DNA of 64,000 nucleotides from an uncultured Clostridia bacterium (GTDB lineage Bacteria > Bacillota > Clostridia > Christensenellales > Borkfalkiaceae): positions 62,001 through 126,000 of the forward strand of contig CASDRK010000001.1 of assembly GCA_949283125.1 (NCBI GenBank), read 5' to 3'. Position 1 is the first letter of the stretch. Every line of letters begins with the position of its first letter. Positions 8,503 to 15,198 of this stretch are shown here, piece after piece. The notes beneath the pieces are model-generated. The model did no database searches and was not told where the DNA came from. It saw only the letters and a list, made by a program, of their open reading frames with translations. The position numbers and the translations under genes were made by a program.

Positions 8503-9382
8503 AAATCTGTACAAAAATTTCGGCAAGACGTCGGTGCTCAAAGCCGTTTCCGCCAATGTGGAAAAGGGTGAAAAGGTGGTCATCATCGGCCCCAGCGGCA
8601 GCGGCAAATCCACCCTCCTGCGCTGCATGAACCTGCTCGAAGAGCCCACATACGGCGAAATATGGGTGGAAGACAGGCTGCTCACGCCCGTCGACCCCTA
8701 TCTTCACCCCGACATCATAGCCCTTTCAAACACCTACAAAAAGCTTGTTGCCTCGGGGATATCCCCCGACGAAGCCATAAAGGACATAAAAAAGAACGAC
8801 CTTTTGAAGAGGTTCGAAGGCTTCGCCTACGCCAAAGCGATGTCGCAGTGCGCAAAGGATAACCGCATAGACATAAATCTGGCGCGCCGCAGGATAGGCA
8901 TGGTGTTTCAGCACTTCAATCTGTTCAACAACAAAACGGTGCTCGATAACCTTACCCTTGCCCCCGTCACGTTGAAACTCAGGACGCGCGAGGAAGCGGA
9001 AGAGCGCGCATATTCGCTGCTTAAACGCATCGGGCTGGAGGACAAGGCCAAGGTATATCCGTCCACCCTCTCGGGCGGACAGAAGCAGCGCATCGCCATC
9101 GTGCGCGCGCTGGCGATGTCCCCGGACTATATGCTGTTCGACGAGCCCACAAGCGCGCTTGACCCCGAAATGGTAGGGGAGGTGTTGGAGCTGATGAAGG
9201 AGCTGGCCGACAGCGGCATGACCATGGTCATCGTCACGCACGAGATGAACTTCGCGCGCGAAGTGGGCACGCGCGTGCTGTTCATGGCCGACGGGCAGAT
9301 AGCCGAAGAGGGTGCTCCCGCGCAGGTGTTCGGCGATCCGCAGTCGCCGCGGCTCAGGGAATTTCTCTCCAAAGTTTTGTAG
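8489..9382 (+). CDS. Amino acid ABC transporter, ATP-binding protein with an insertion
   Basis: ATPase of the polar amino acid uptake system. The start is the GTG at 8489, placed by GGAGGT at 8474-8479 and giving the family N-terminus [12 protein letters not shown]. Motifs are Walker [10 protein letters not shown] (residues 34-42), Q-loop near residue 141, signature TLSGGQKQR (about 191), and Walker [13 protein letters not shown] (about 213). The family is usually about 240 residues, but this is 297 because about 60 charged, helical residues (about 65-130) lie between Walker A and the Q-loop. All catalytic motifs are intact, so the protein is probably active. Confidence 0.93.
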   Translation: MIAVKNLYKNFGKTSVLKAVSANVEKGEKVVIIGPSGSGKSTLLRCMNLLEEPTYGEIWVEDRLLTPVDPYLHPDIIALSNTYKKLVASGISPDEAIKDIKKNDLLKRFEGFAYAKAMSQCAKDNRIDINLARRRIGMVFQHFNLFNNKTVLDNLTLAPVTLKLRTREEAEERAYSLLKRIGLEDKAKVYPSTLSGGQKQRIAIVRALAMSPDYMLFDEPTSALDPEMVGEVLELMKELADSGMTMVIVTHEMNFAREVGTRVLFMADGQIAEEGAPAQVFGDPQSPRLREFLSKVL

Positions 9383-9628
9383 CCTTGCGGGCGAATACGG
9401 CATGTGCCCGCGTGTGGCTTTTTCTCTCCCGGCAGCGGCCGGGCCGCACAGTTTTCGCAGGGCCGGGGTCGGGCGGCTTTGCTGCATGCCCGGCGGCGCT
9501 TCGGCCTAAGCGCCGCCGGGCCCGCTCTCTGCCCTCACCCGCCTGACCGTATGAGGGATTTTGCGGAAGGTCTGCTTGTGCGTCGGCGCAAATAAAAAAT
9601 AAAAATGTGCAAAACGCAGTAAAAACGC
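9383..9628. other. Intergenic region with a strong hairpin, no gene
   Basis: No credible reading frame. A perfect 13-bp stem (CCCGGCGGCGCTT at 9489-9501 with AAGCGCCGCCGGG at 9508-9520, loop CGGCCT) probably marks the end of the transporter transcript, although no T run follows. Confidence 0.5.
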
Positions 9629-9657
9629 TTGTAATTTTTGAATTTGTACATTATAAT
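9629..9657 (+). promoter_or_regulatory. Promoter of tRNA-Gln
   Basis: TTGTAA (9629-9634), a 17-bp spacer and TATAAT (9652-9657). Transcription would start near 9664, about 33 nt before the mature tRNA. Confidence 0.75.
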
Positions 9658-9696
9658 ATATTTCGCAATTGCGGCGGTGTGCCGCGCAACCGATAT

Positions 9697-9771
9697 TGGG
9701 GTGTCGCCAAGCGGTAAGGCAACGGACTCTGACTCCGTCATTCGTTGGTTCAAATCCAGCTACCCCAGCCA
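9697..9771 (+). tRNA. tRNA-Gln (anticodon CTG)
   Basis: A 75-nt cloverleaf with encoded CCA. The acceptor TGGGGTG pairs with TACCCCA. The D arm has AAGCGGTAAGGC. The anticodon stem ACGGA/TCCGT holds the loop CTCTGAC, so the anticodon is CTG. The T arm has GGTTCAAATCC. It closely resembles bacterial tRNA-Gln(CUG). Its 3' 45 bases (from the anticodon loop to CCA) are duplicated at 33333-33377, showing that it is the integration target of the element that follows. Confidence 0.95.
9727..9771 (+). repeat. attL: 45-bp direct repeat, left copy
   Basis: Runs from the anticodon loop of tRNA-Gln through CCA and is identical to 33333-33377. The sequences diverge immediately on both sides of the repeat. 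It has the normal position and length for a tyrosine-recombinase core site in a tRNA gene. Confidence 0.93.
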
Positions 9772-9777
9772 CAGATG

Positions 9778-9830
9778 CCATATATTGTATAAGATTGAGT
9801 AAATCAAATACAATATATGGTTTTTGTTTT
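9778..9830 (+). terminator. Intrinsic terminator after the tRNA (element-borne)
   Basis: CCATATATTGTAT (9778-9790) pairs perfectly with ATACAATATATGG (9808-9820), followed by TTTTTGTTTT. It lies just inside the element, so it replaces the tRNA's original terminator, which is now displaced to 33401. Confidence 0.8.
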
Positions 9831-9859
9831 ATATGGCTTGTTTTCCTCTTCCCCAAATA

Positions 9860-9985
9860 GGGGAAACTTTTGGGGAAACTTTTCGGAGTAATTTTTGTCC
9901 GTTGCCCTGTATTTTGCTTATCTCGCCCGCAAAAGCGGGCGTTTTTGTTTGTTTTTTATCTTTTTCAAAAATTGGATTGGGGAAA
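9860..9985. repeat. Candidate integrase arm-type sites, left end
   Basis: GGGGAAACTTT occurs twice in tandem (9860-9870 and 9872-9882), and TTGGGGAAA again at 9977-9985. The same words occur at the right end (33232-33256). Short direct repeats at both ends inside the core repeats are typical arm sites of tyrosine integrases (inference). Confidence 0.5.
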
Positions 9986-9991
9986 TTTCCA

Positions 9992-11209
9992 TCAGTAAAT
10001 TACTTTCTCTGCTTCTTTGAGCTGAAATTCGTCCGAATAATGCGTATACACCGTCGATGTAATTGTGCCGCTCAAACTGTGTCCCGCCCAGATACTCACA
10101 ACTTCTGAGCCAACGCCGCATTCTTTACAACGGCTGATAAACGTATGCCTTAGTTCGTGCGGGTGCCGTTCGGGCAAAAGTCTTTTCATTCGCGTAGAAA
10201 TCGTGTTGAGATTGGTGTTTTTTGCCTTCTCAAAGTCGATAAACGGTAAAACTTTTTTCACCTGTGGGGTAAACGGTATCTTGCGAAGCACTACGTTCTG
10301 CCCCAAACGTTCTTTGCTCGTTTCGCATTGCAGCCATTTGCCGTCGATAATTTCGATGCTTGCAAGTTCGGATTTTCTTAAACCAAAGAGTAGTAGAACG
10401 AGTAAAGCGTCTGTACCTTCCGTTTGCTTGTGCGACTTGCAATAATTGACGAGCCTTGTTTCTTCGTCTTTGGTCAGTGCTTGTCCGCGTTTGGTTTGAT
10501 AGGAAGGCAGTACGACCTTTTTCATGGGGGAGGCAATAGAAAAATCCTCTGCTGCCATGTCGAAGATGCAGTTCAGCATGAGCGCCAGCTTTTCCGCTTT
10601 GCGGTGTTTGTTTTCGCCCACGATGCCGAAGAGGTAGTTTTGAAGGTCTGTGCGCGTGATGTCGGCGAGCGGTTTGCTGCCGAACATGGGCTCTAAATCT
10701 ACACGGAAGGAGCGTTCGTACTCCTTGAAGGTAGAAGGCTTGGTCGTCTGCTCCTTGATCTTCAGCCATTCGCGGGCGTAGTCCGAAAAGAGGACGGCCT
10801 TGGCGGTGCGCTCCTCTTTGGCGGGCTCTTCGGGTGCGGCGGGCAAAGTATAGCAGGCGGAGAGCCTGTCCATGAAGCGGCGGCGCATGGTCTCGAAGTC
10901 TCGTCCCGAGGCCTCTACATACAGCCCCTTGCGGCGGATGCGCGCCTCAAAGTAGCCGTTCGTGGTGATGCGGTAGTTTACGATGTAATTGTTTGCGATA
11001 AAAATCTTTCTGAAATGTTCGGGCATGGTTTTGATCTCCTGTTTGGTGAGTTTGAAACCGTTTTTGCCTTGTTCAGAAAGTTTCCCGTTTTCCCTGTTCA
11101 GGGCGATGGCGTCCATTGCTTGACGGATAGCGCGCATCTGCCCGTAGAGCGCCGCGAGCGGGTCATTCGCTGCGGCAAGTGCAGTGTTGGTTACAGTTTG
11201 TTTTCTCAA
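9992..11209 (-). CDS. int: Site-specific tyrosine integrase
   Basis: 405-residue phage-type integrase that would catalyse insertion into and excision from tRNA-Gln. The C-terminal catalytic domain shows the full set: Arg in GLRKSEL (about R278), HELRH (about 351-355), AGHS (about H377) and the nucleophile Tyr in YTHY (388-391). The SAM-like core-binding domain is at about residues 140-235 (DYAREWLKIKEQTTKPSTF onward), with an arm-binding N-terminus before it. The listed start is TTG at 11209 without a clear ribosome site; an internal Met (MRAIRQAMD, residue 25) is possible. It is transcribed toward the attL repeat. Confidence 0.95.
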   Translation of the reverse strand: MRKQTVTNTALAAANDPLAALYGQMRAIRQAMDAIALNRENGKLSEQGKNGFKLTKQEIKTMPEHFRKIFIANNYIVNYRITTNGYFEARIRRKGLYVEASGRDFETMRRRFMDRLSACYTLPAAPEEPAKEERTAKAVLFSDYAREWLKIKEQTTKPSTFKEYERSFRVDLEPMFGSKPLADITRTDLQNYLFGIVGENKHRKAEKLALMLNCIFDMAAEDFSIASPMKKVVLPSYQTKRGQALTKDEETRLVNYCKSHKQTEGTDALLVLLLFGLRKSELASIEIIDGKWLQCETSKERLGQNVVLRKIPFTPQVKKVLPFIDFEKAKNTNLNTISTRMKRLLPERHPHELRHTFISRCKECGVGSEVVSIWAGHSLSGTITSTVYTHYSDEFQLKEAEKVIY

Positions 11210-11439
11210 TGTTCGATGTTGTTGCGTGAGCTACTATGTTCTCTCGCTCATCGGATACAATGTTCTCTTTCCTTGCGCAGTGTTCCTCCTGTTTGATTTA
11301 TTTTGCGGGCAAAGGCGTTGCTGTTCGCTTTGCCTTTGCCGCGGAAAATATTCCCTGTTCGGGAAGTTGATACGATGATAGCGGACCTTTTCCAAAAAGT
11401 CAAGGCCCGGGACCTAAAAACTTTACTGTTTGCAAAGAT
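11210..11439. other. Upstream region of the integrase gene
   Basis: No gene longer than about 30 codons seen. It holds an imperfect hairpin (GGCAAAGGC at about 11313 with GCCTTTGCC at about 11332) and, on the minus strand, an isolated AGGAGG at about 11284-11289 not followed by a good start codon. No excisionase gene could be recognised. Confidence 0.4.
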
Positions 11440-12237
11440 TTAGTAAGGCAAATCGTTGAAAGGCGGTGGTTCGTTGTACAAGTCGTCTTCCGAACGGTCA
11501 AAGCGTTTTGCCTGTGCGGCATTGGTGTTTTTGATGAGCGACTTGCTTTCGCCCCGTACCGCGCCGTACTTGCAGGAAATTTTGCTGAAGAAGTCTTCCT
11601 GCAAATCGGAATAGGAAGTGAGTCCTCCGCGGGCTTTCCAGAATTCGGACGAGTTTAGCCGCGGGTGGTCAATATCGCAGTAACTCCGATAGACGGGCTC
11701 ACCGGATTCGTCATAGCGTTGTAACTTGTTGCCTTGCTCGCTCTTGTTGTCGCTCATGACTTTGCTTGTCCACCTTTCGGTGACGGGCAGATACCAGACA
11801 AACAGATTGCGCCGCGCCTGTTCGGTGATGATTGTCGCACAGATGATGTTCTCATGCGTGTGCAGAAATCCGATTTTGTCAATGGCATAGCGATAACATT
11901 CGGAAAAATAGCGACGGATAGTTTCATTGTCTGCAAAGCTATCCCAAAACTCTCTGTTTCCGCCGAATTGCAGGCATTCCAAAACCGTATTCTTGCCGCG
12001 GGGGAAATACTGTGCGTTGGCGCTTGCCATGATATCTTTCCAAGCCTGTTCGGCAGGGAAGATCATGCGTTTCAGATACTCCACCGTAGACCGCTGTTCG
12101 CAGTTGCCTAAATAGGTATCCACGGCAAAGAGCTTGTCCGTCTTATATTTGATCACCGAAATGGTGGCGTGCTTATCCCGCGGACGTTCGTCTTCGGGAT
12201 AGGTGTACCATGTGGGTTTTGTCGTATAAACCTTCGT
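11440..12237 (-). CDS. Mob/Pre-like protein lacking the metal-binding histidines
   Basis: Reading from GTG at 12156 gives 238 residues, but the frame stays open upstream and a perfect AAGGAGG lies at 12247-12253. Eight bases after it comes an ACG codon (12237) that would start TKVYTTKPTWYTYPEDERP and add 27 residues. No ATG, GTG or TTG exists there. The middle region AIDKIGFLHTHENIICATII and the later YLPVTERW, then SSEFWKARGGLTSYSDLQEDF, follow the order of MobV/Pre plasmid mobilisation proteins. The relaxase triad (HxDExxPHxH) is replaced by ITEQARRNLF, so nicking activity is unlikely. Family call by pattern only. Confidence 0.5.
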   Translation of the reverse strand, partial: TKVYTTKPTWYTYPEDERPRDKHATISVIKYKTDKLFAVDTYLGNCEQRSTVEYLKRMIFPAEQAWKDIMASANAQYFPRGKNTVLECLQFGGNREFWDSFADNETIRRYFSECYRYAIDKIGFLHTHENIICATIITEQARRNLFVWYLPVTERWTSKVMSDNKSEQGNKLQRYDESGEPVYRSYCDIDHPRLNSSEFWKARGGLTSYSDLQEDFFSKISCKYGAVRGESKSLIKNTNAAQAKRFDRSEDDLYNEPPPFNDLPY

Positions 12238-12277
12238 TGTATGTACCTCCTTTAGATATTATTTGCCGAATGGCAGG

Positions 12278-12305
12278 GGCGCGCGGTCTGTTCGGCCGCG
12301 CGCCC
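12278..12305. other. GC-rich hairpin between the Mob-like and regulator genes
   Basis: GGGCGCGCGG pairs with CCGCGCGCCC (loop TCTGTTCGG). It lies in the 160-bp gap upstream of the Mob-like gene, downstream of the regulator gene. No T run on the minus strand. Confidence 0.5.
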
Positions 12306-12415
12306 TTCGACTTATTTCTATTGTAAGGCTATTCAGTTTTTCCGTCTTAAAACTGCTCCTATATATAAGCCACGAGCAGACCGAAAATATTAGTAAAATT
12401 CAAAAATTTTTTTAA

Positions 12416-13444
12416 TTATTTTTTCGGAAGGCTTTTGCCTGTGTATAGTTTATAGAATTGCCGCGCGATCTTTATTCGCTTTTCGGCAAAGTAGGGCATA
12501 AATCTTTTGTTTATAAACTCGTCAGTCGTCATATGCACGCGTTTGGCTATCTTGTTTGCCATATTGATAAAAGTTGTGTATATATTGTCTCTTTCGTGCA
12601 ACCCGCGCTCGCTTCTTTTATTTACCTCTTTGACAAATCTTATGTATAATGCGCCTATGATTTGAGGTTTATCGCCGTAATAATCGTCATAATGCATTTT
12701 TTCTTCCTCTGGGGCAGTTGCAAGGTATGCTACGATTTCTTGCGCCATTTTGTCGTTATCAAACAGATAGCTCTTGATTGCAAACCGTACAAAATCGCTT
12801 ACGCTGTAAAACCAATGGGTAAAGGGGAGGAGATCGCATATAAGTTGTGTCAGAGCGTACTCAATTTCTACGTCAACGTGGTCAGGCATATAGCCTTTCT
12901 TGACGAATTGCTTCCAGTATCTCCATGCTATGCCGTCTGGAGTTTGGTCGCCATCGTGTTTAGCGATTTTCTCCTCAGACTGTTCAAGCACCATAGAAAC
13001 ATAGCCCTGTGATACACCCATTGTTTTGGCAATATCTGTCTGACGCATATCTTCAAAGTGTACGAGAGAATAGACTTCTTGCTCTTGCGTAGTCAGATGT
13101 TTCATTGCGCGGCGAATGTCTGCCATATCGTTGGAAGCTTCATCAAAAAGGGGATTGTTTCCTATTCTTTTCTGGCGTTGATTTGGGGTGAGTTCTTCTT
13201 CGTCTTTGCTGTAAATCAGCGGAGTAAATTTGCGAACGTATGCGTGGTCATCGTTGTACTCTTCTCTGTCAAAAGAAAACAGAATTTGCCATTCGCGTTC
13301 GGTTACCTCAATGACGGCATACGCCTTGCCTTCTATCCATTTATCCGGATTGTCTGACGGGTCACAGGGGTAAAAGTAAAGGTAAGTTCCTTCCGTTTTG
13401 TCCTTCAGTTTCTTTTTATTGTAATGATATGCTTGTTTATCCAT
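12416..13444 (-). CDS. Sigma-70 region 4-like transcription regulator
   Basis: 342 residues. The centre (about 108-165) is a sigma region 4-like helix-turn-helix: LTTQEQEVYSLVHFEDMRQT, then DIAKTMGVSQGYVSMVLEQ. A 100-residue N-terminus (EGTYLYFYPCDPSDNPDKW) and a long helical C-terminus do not match sigma region 2, so this is a sigma-like regulator rather than a complete sigma factor. The gene is preceded by a TACAAT -10 sequence only six bases from the ATG, with no ribosome site. A 37-nt promoter segment is shared with hsdM at 15127. It probably controls the element's genes (inference). Confidence 0.65.
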   Translation of the reverse strand: MDKQAYHYNKKKLKDKTEGTYLYFYPCDPSDNPDKWIEGKAYAVIEVTEREWQILFSFDREEYNDDHAYVRKFTPLIYSKDEEELTPNQRQKRIGNNPLFDEASNDMADIRRAMKHLTTQEQEVYSLVHFEDMRQTDIAKTMGVSQGYVSMVLEQSEEKIAKHDGDQTPDGIAWRYWKQFVKKGYMPDHVDVEIEYALTQLICDLLPFTHWFYSVSDFVRFAIKSYLFDNDKMAQEIVAYLATAPEEEKMHYDDYYGDKPQIIGALYIRFVKEVNKRSERGLHERDNIYTTFINMANKIAKRVHMTTDEFINKRFMPYFAEKRIKIARQFYKLYTGKSLPKK

Positions 13445-13449
13445 GAACT

Positions 13450-13486
13450 TATTGTAACATAGAAAACTTGACAGAAATAGTCATAT
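13450..13486 (-). promoter_or_regulatory. Promoter/operator of the regulator gene (shared motif copy 1)
   Basis: On the minus strand: ATATGACTAT, three bases, TGTCAAGTTTT, one base, TATGTTA, one base, AATA. It matches 15127-15163 at 33 of 37 positions. It contains the inverted repeat TGAC-N7-GTCA where a -35 box would be, and a -10 TACAAT at 13456-13451. Confidence 0.7.
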
Positions 13487-13599
13487 TTATTAAAATTTTT
13501 TTATAAAATTTTGCGAATGAATAGGGCGATGCCTAATCAAGAACAAATACCAAGAAGTGGGACAAAATGCAACAAAAACCGATGCCTAAGCAGGATAAG

Positions 13600-13623
13600 G
13601 GCGGTGGGATAATTCCCACCGCC
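13600..13623. other. 10-bp perfect hairpin
   Basis: GGCGGTGGGA (13600-13609) pairs with TCCCACCGCC (13614-13623), loop TAAT. No T run follows. Confidence 0.65.
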
Positions 13624-13649
13624 GAACTCGCTCGCTTCTGTCCTTACAA

Positions 13650-13695
13650 GTAGCAAGCAGCGTGGCGGCATAACGCCGCCCCGCTACTTGCTACT
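13650..13695. other. Long imperfect hairpin
   Basis: GTAGCAAG pairs with CTTGCTAC at the outside, and TGGCGGC with GCCGCC at the inside around ATAAC, with a small internal mismatch. It is one of two adjacent strong stems in the gene-free region. Confidence 0.6.
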
Positions 13696-13770
13696 CCGTC
13701 CATTGCTCGCGACAAACACGCGGGAAACCCGCGGTTGATATATTTACATTATTAGTCATGATTACATTTT

Positions 13771-13823
13771 TTTTGGAACAAATTCCAAAAAGTATTGATT
13801 TTTTGAAGGTTTTTGGATATAAT
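13771..13823 (+). promoter_or_regulatory. Promoter and operator-like palindrome for the DUF4143 ATPase
   Basis: TTGATT (13795-13800), a 17-bp spacer and TATAAT (13818-13823). Directly upstream, TTTTGGAA (13771-13778) and TTCCAAAA (13783-13790) form an 8-bp inverted repeat around CAAA, the expected place and form of a dimeric regulator site. Confidence 0.7.
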
Positions 13824-13851
13824 ATAAGTAACAGAATTCGGGAGGGCGTTT

Positions 13852-15051
13852 ATGCTGATCGAAAGGAAAGAATATTTGGATAAACTGCTTGCATGGAAGG
13901 ATAAACAGCTTATCAAGGTGATTACGGGCGTACGGCGCTGCGGCAAATCGACTCTCATGGAGATGTTTCAGTCGCATCTGAAAAGGAAAGGCGTCGAGGA
14001 AAAACGCATTCTTTCCGTCAATTTTGAAGATTATGACTTTTATGATCTGCGTGATCCGGCAAAACTGTATGCCTACATCAAGGAGCGACTCGACCCGAAC
14101 GCGATGAATTATATTTTTTTGGACGAGGTGCAACACGTCGCCGATTTTCCGCGCATCGTCGACAGCCTGTATATCAAAAAGAATATCGATTTGTACCTGA
14201 CGGGCTCCAACGCCTATATGCTTTCGGGGGAGATCGCGACCCTTCTTTCGGGCAGGTATGTGGAAATATCCATGCTGCCGCTCTCCTTTCGGGAATATGT
14301 GGAAAGCACGGGCAGCACAGCCGAACTTGGCAGAAAGTATGCGGATTATCTGCGCAACAGTTCTTTTCCGTACACGCTGGAGTTGCGCGACAATGCGAGA
14401 GAAATCAAAACCTATCTCGATGCAATCTACAATACCGTGGTCGTAAAGGACATCGCCGCGCGCAAAAAAATATCCGATACGCTGATGCTGGAGAGCGTGA
14501 CGCGCTTTCTGTTCGATAATATCGGTAACCCGCTTTCGAGCAAAAAGATCGCAGATACGCTGACCTCCGCCGGCAGAAAAATTGACGTCAAGACGGTGGA
14601 AAAGATGATCGAAGGTCTGACGGAGAGCTTTATTTTATACCGAGCGGGGCGCTATAACGTAAAGGGGAAGCAGTATCTGAAAACAATGGAAAAATACTAC
14701 GCCGTGGATATAGGGCTGCGCTATGCGCTGCTCGGCTCGCGAAATGCCGACGTGGGACATATCCTTGAAAACGTCGTATATCTGGAACTTCTGCGCCGCG
14801 GATATGCGGTATACGTCGGCAAGGTGGACGAGCAGGAGGTGGATTTCGTTGCCATGGACGATACGGGGAGCAAGTATTATCAGGTGGCGGCGACGGTGCG
14901 CGAGCAATCTACGCTGCAGAGGGAGCTTTTGCCTTTGCAAAAGATACGAGACCATTACCCGAAAATCCTTTTGACACTGGACGAAGACCCCGCCGCCGAT
15001 TACGACGGCATCCGCCGCATCAACGCCTTGGATTGGCTGTTGGGGGAATGA
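13852..15051 (+). CDS. AAA ATPase with DUF4143 domain
   Basis: 399-residue P-loop protein of the common AAA_14/DUF4143 family. Walker A is GVRRCGKST (residues 26-34) and Walker B is YIFLDEVQ (Asp91-Glu92). The arginine-finger region LTGSNAYMLSGEIATLLSGR follows, then a C-terminal DUF4143 region (about 200-390) with the typical VDIGLRYALL and the nuclease-like ENVVYLELLRRGYAVYVGK...EVDFVA stretch, recalling a degenerate PD-(D/E)XK fold. Family members are often mobile and often linked to toxin-antitoxin or defence genes, but their function is not established. It has its own promoter and starts after GGGAGGG. Confidence 0.88.
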   Translation: MLIERKEYLDKLLAWKDKQLIKVITGVRRCGKSTLMEMFQSHLKRKGVEEKRILSVNFEDYDFYDLRDPAKLYAYIKERLDPNAMNYIFLDEVQHVADFPRIVDSLYIKKNIDLYLTGSNAYMLSGEIATLLSGRYVEISMLPLSFREYVESTGSTAELGRKYADYLRNSSFPYTLELRDNAREIKTYLDAIYNTVVVKDIAARKKISDTLMLESVTRFLFDNIGNPLSSKKIADTLTSAGRKIDVKTVEKMIEGLTESFILYRAGRYNVKGKQYLKTMEKYYAVDIGLRYALLGSRNADVGHILENVVYLELLRRGYAVYVGKVDEQEVDFVAMDDTGSKYYQVAATVREQSTLQRELLPLQKIRDHYPKILLTLDEDPAADYDGIRRINALDWLLGE

Positions 15052-15126
15052 CCGCGCAACGGCGAAACTGTCTGTAAGAACAGTAAGAGAAGCGCCTTTT
15101 CAGAAAAAACCGAAAAATATTTTTTA

Positions 15127-15163
15127 ATATGACTATATATGTCAAGTTTTATATGTTATAATA
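15127..15163 (+). promoter_or_regulatory. Promoter/operator of the restriction operon (shared motif copy 2)
   Basis: ATATGACTAT, ATA, TGTCAAGTTTT, A, TATGTTA, T, AATA. It matches the minus-strand segment 13486-13450 at 33 of 37 positions. It contains TGAC-N7-GTCA (15130-15144) and a -10 TATAAT at 15157-15162, with no good -35 box, suggesting control by an activator or repressor common to both genes. Confidence 0.7.
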
Positions 15164-15198
15164 GAAAAAACAAAGAAGATACAAGAGGAAGAGCAGAA

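Larger units (their letters stand above)
13445..13851. other. Gene-free region with two hairpins and two promoters
   Basis: Between the leftward regulator and the rightward ATPase. It has two strong hairpins (next entries), two copies of GATGCCTAA (13528 and 13580), the regulator promoter at its left and the ATPase promoter at its right. No reading frame is supported. Candidate roles are a transfer origin, a small RNA or a replication-related site. None is proven. Confidence 0.5.

Noticed and set aside
11440-12156. A functional MobV relaxase
   Set aside because: The metal-binding histidine cluster is missing, so only a Mob-like call is made.
13852-15051. DUF4143 ATPase as part of the restriction operon
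   Set aside because: It has its own promoter and operator, and hsdM has a separate promoter after it.
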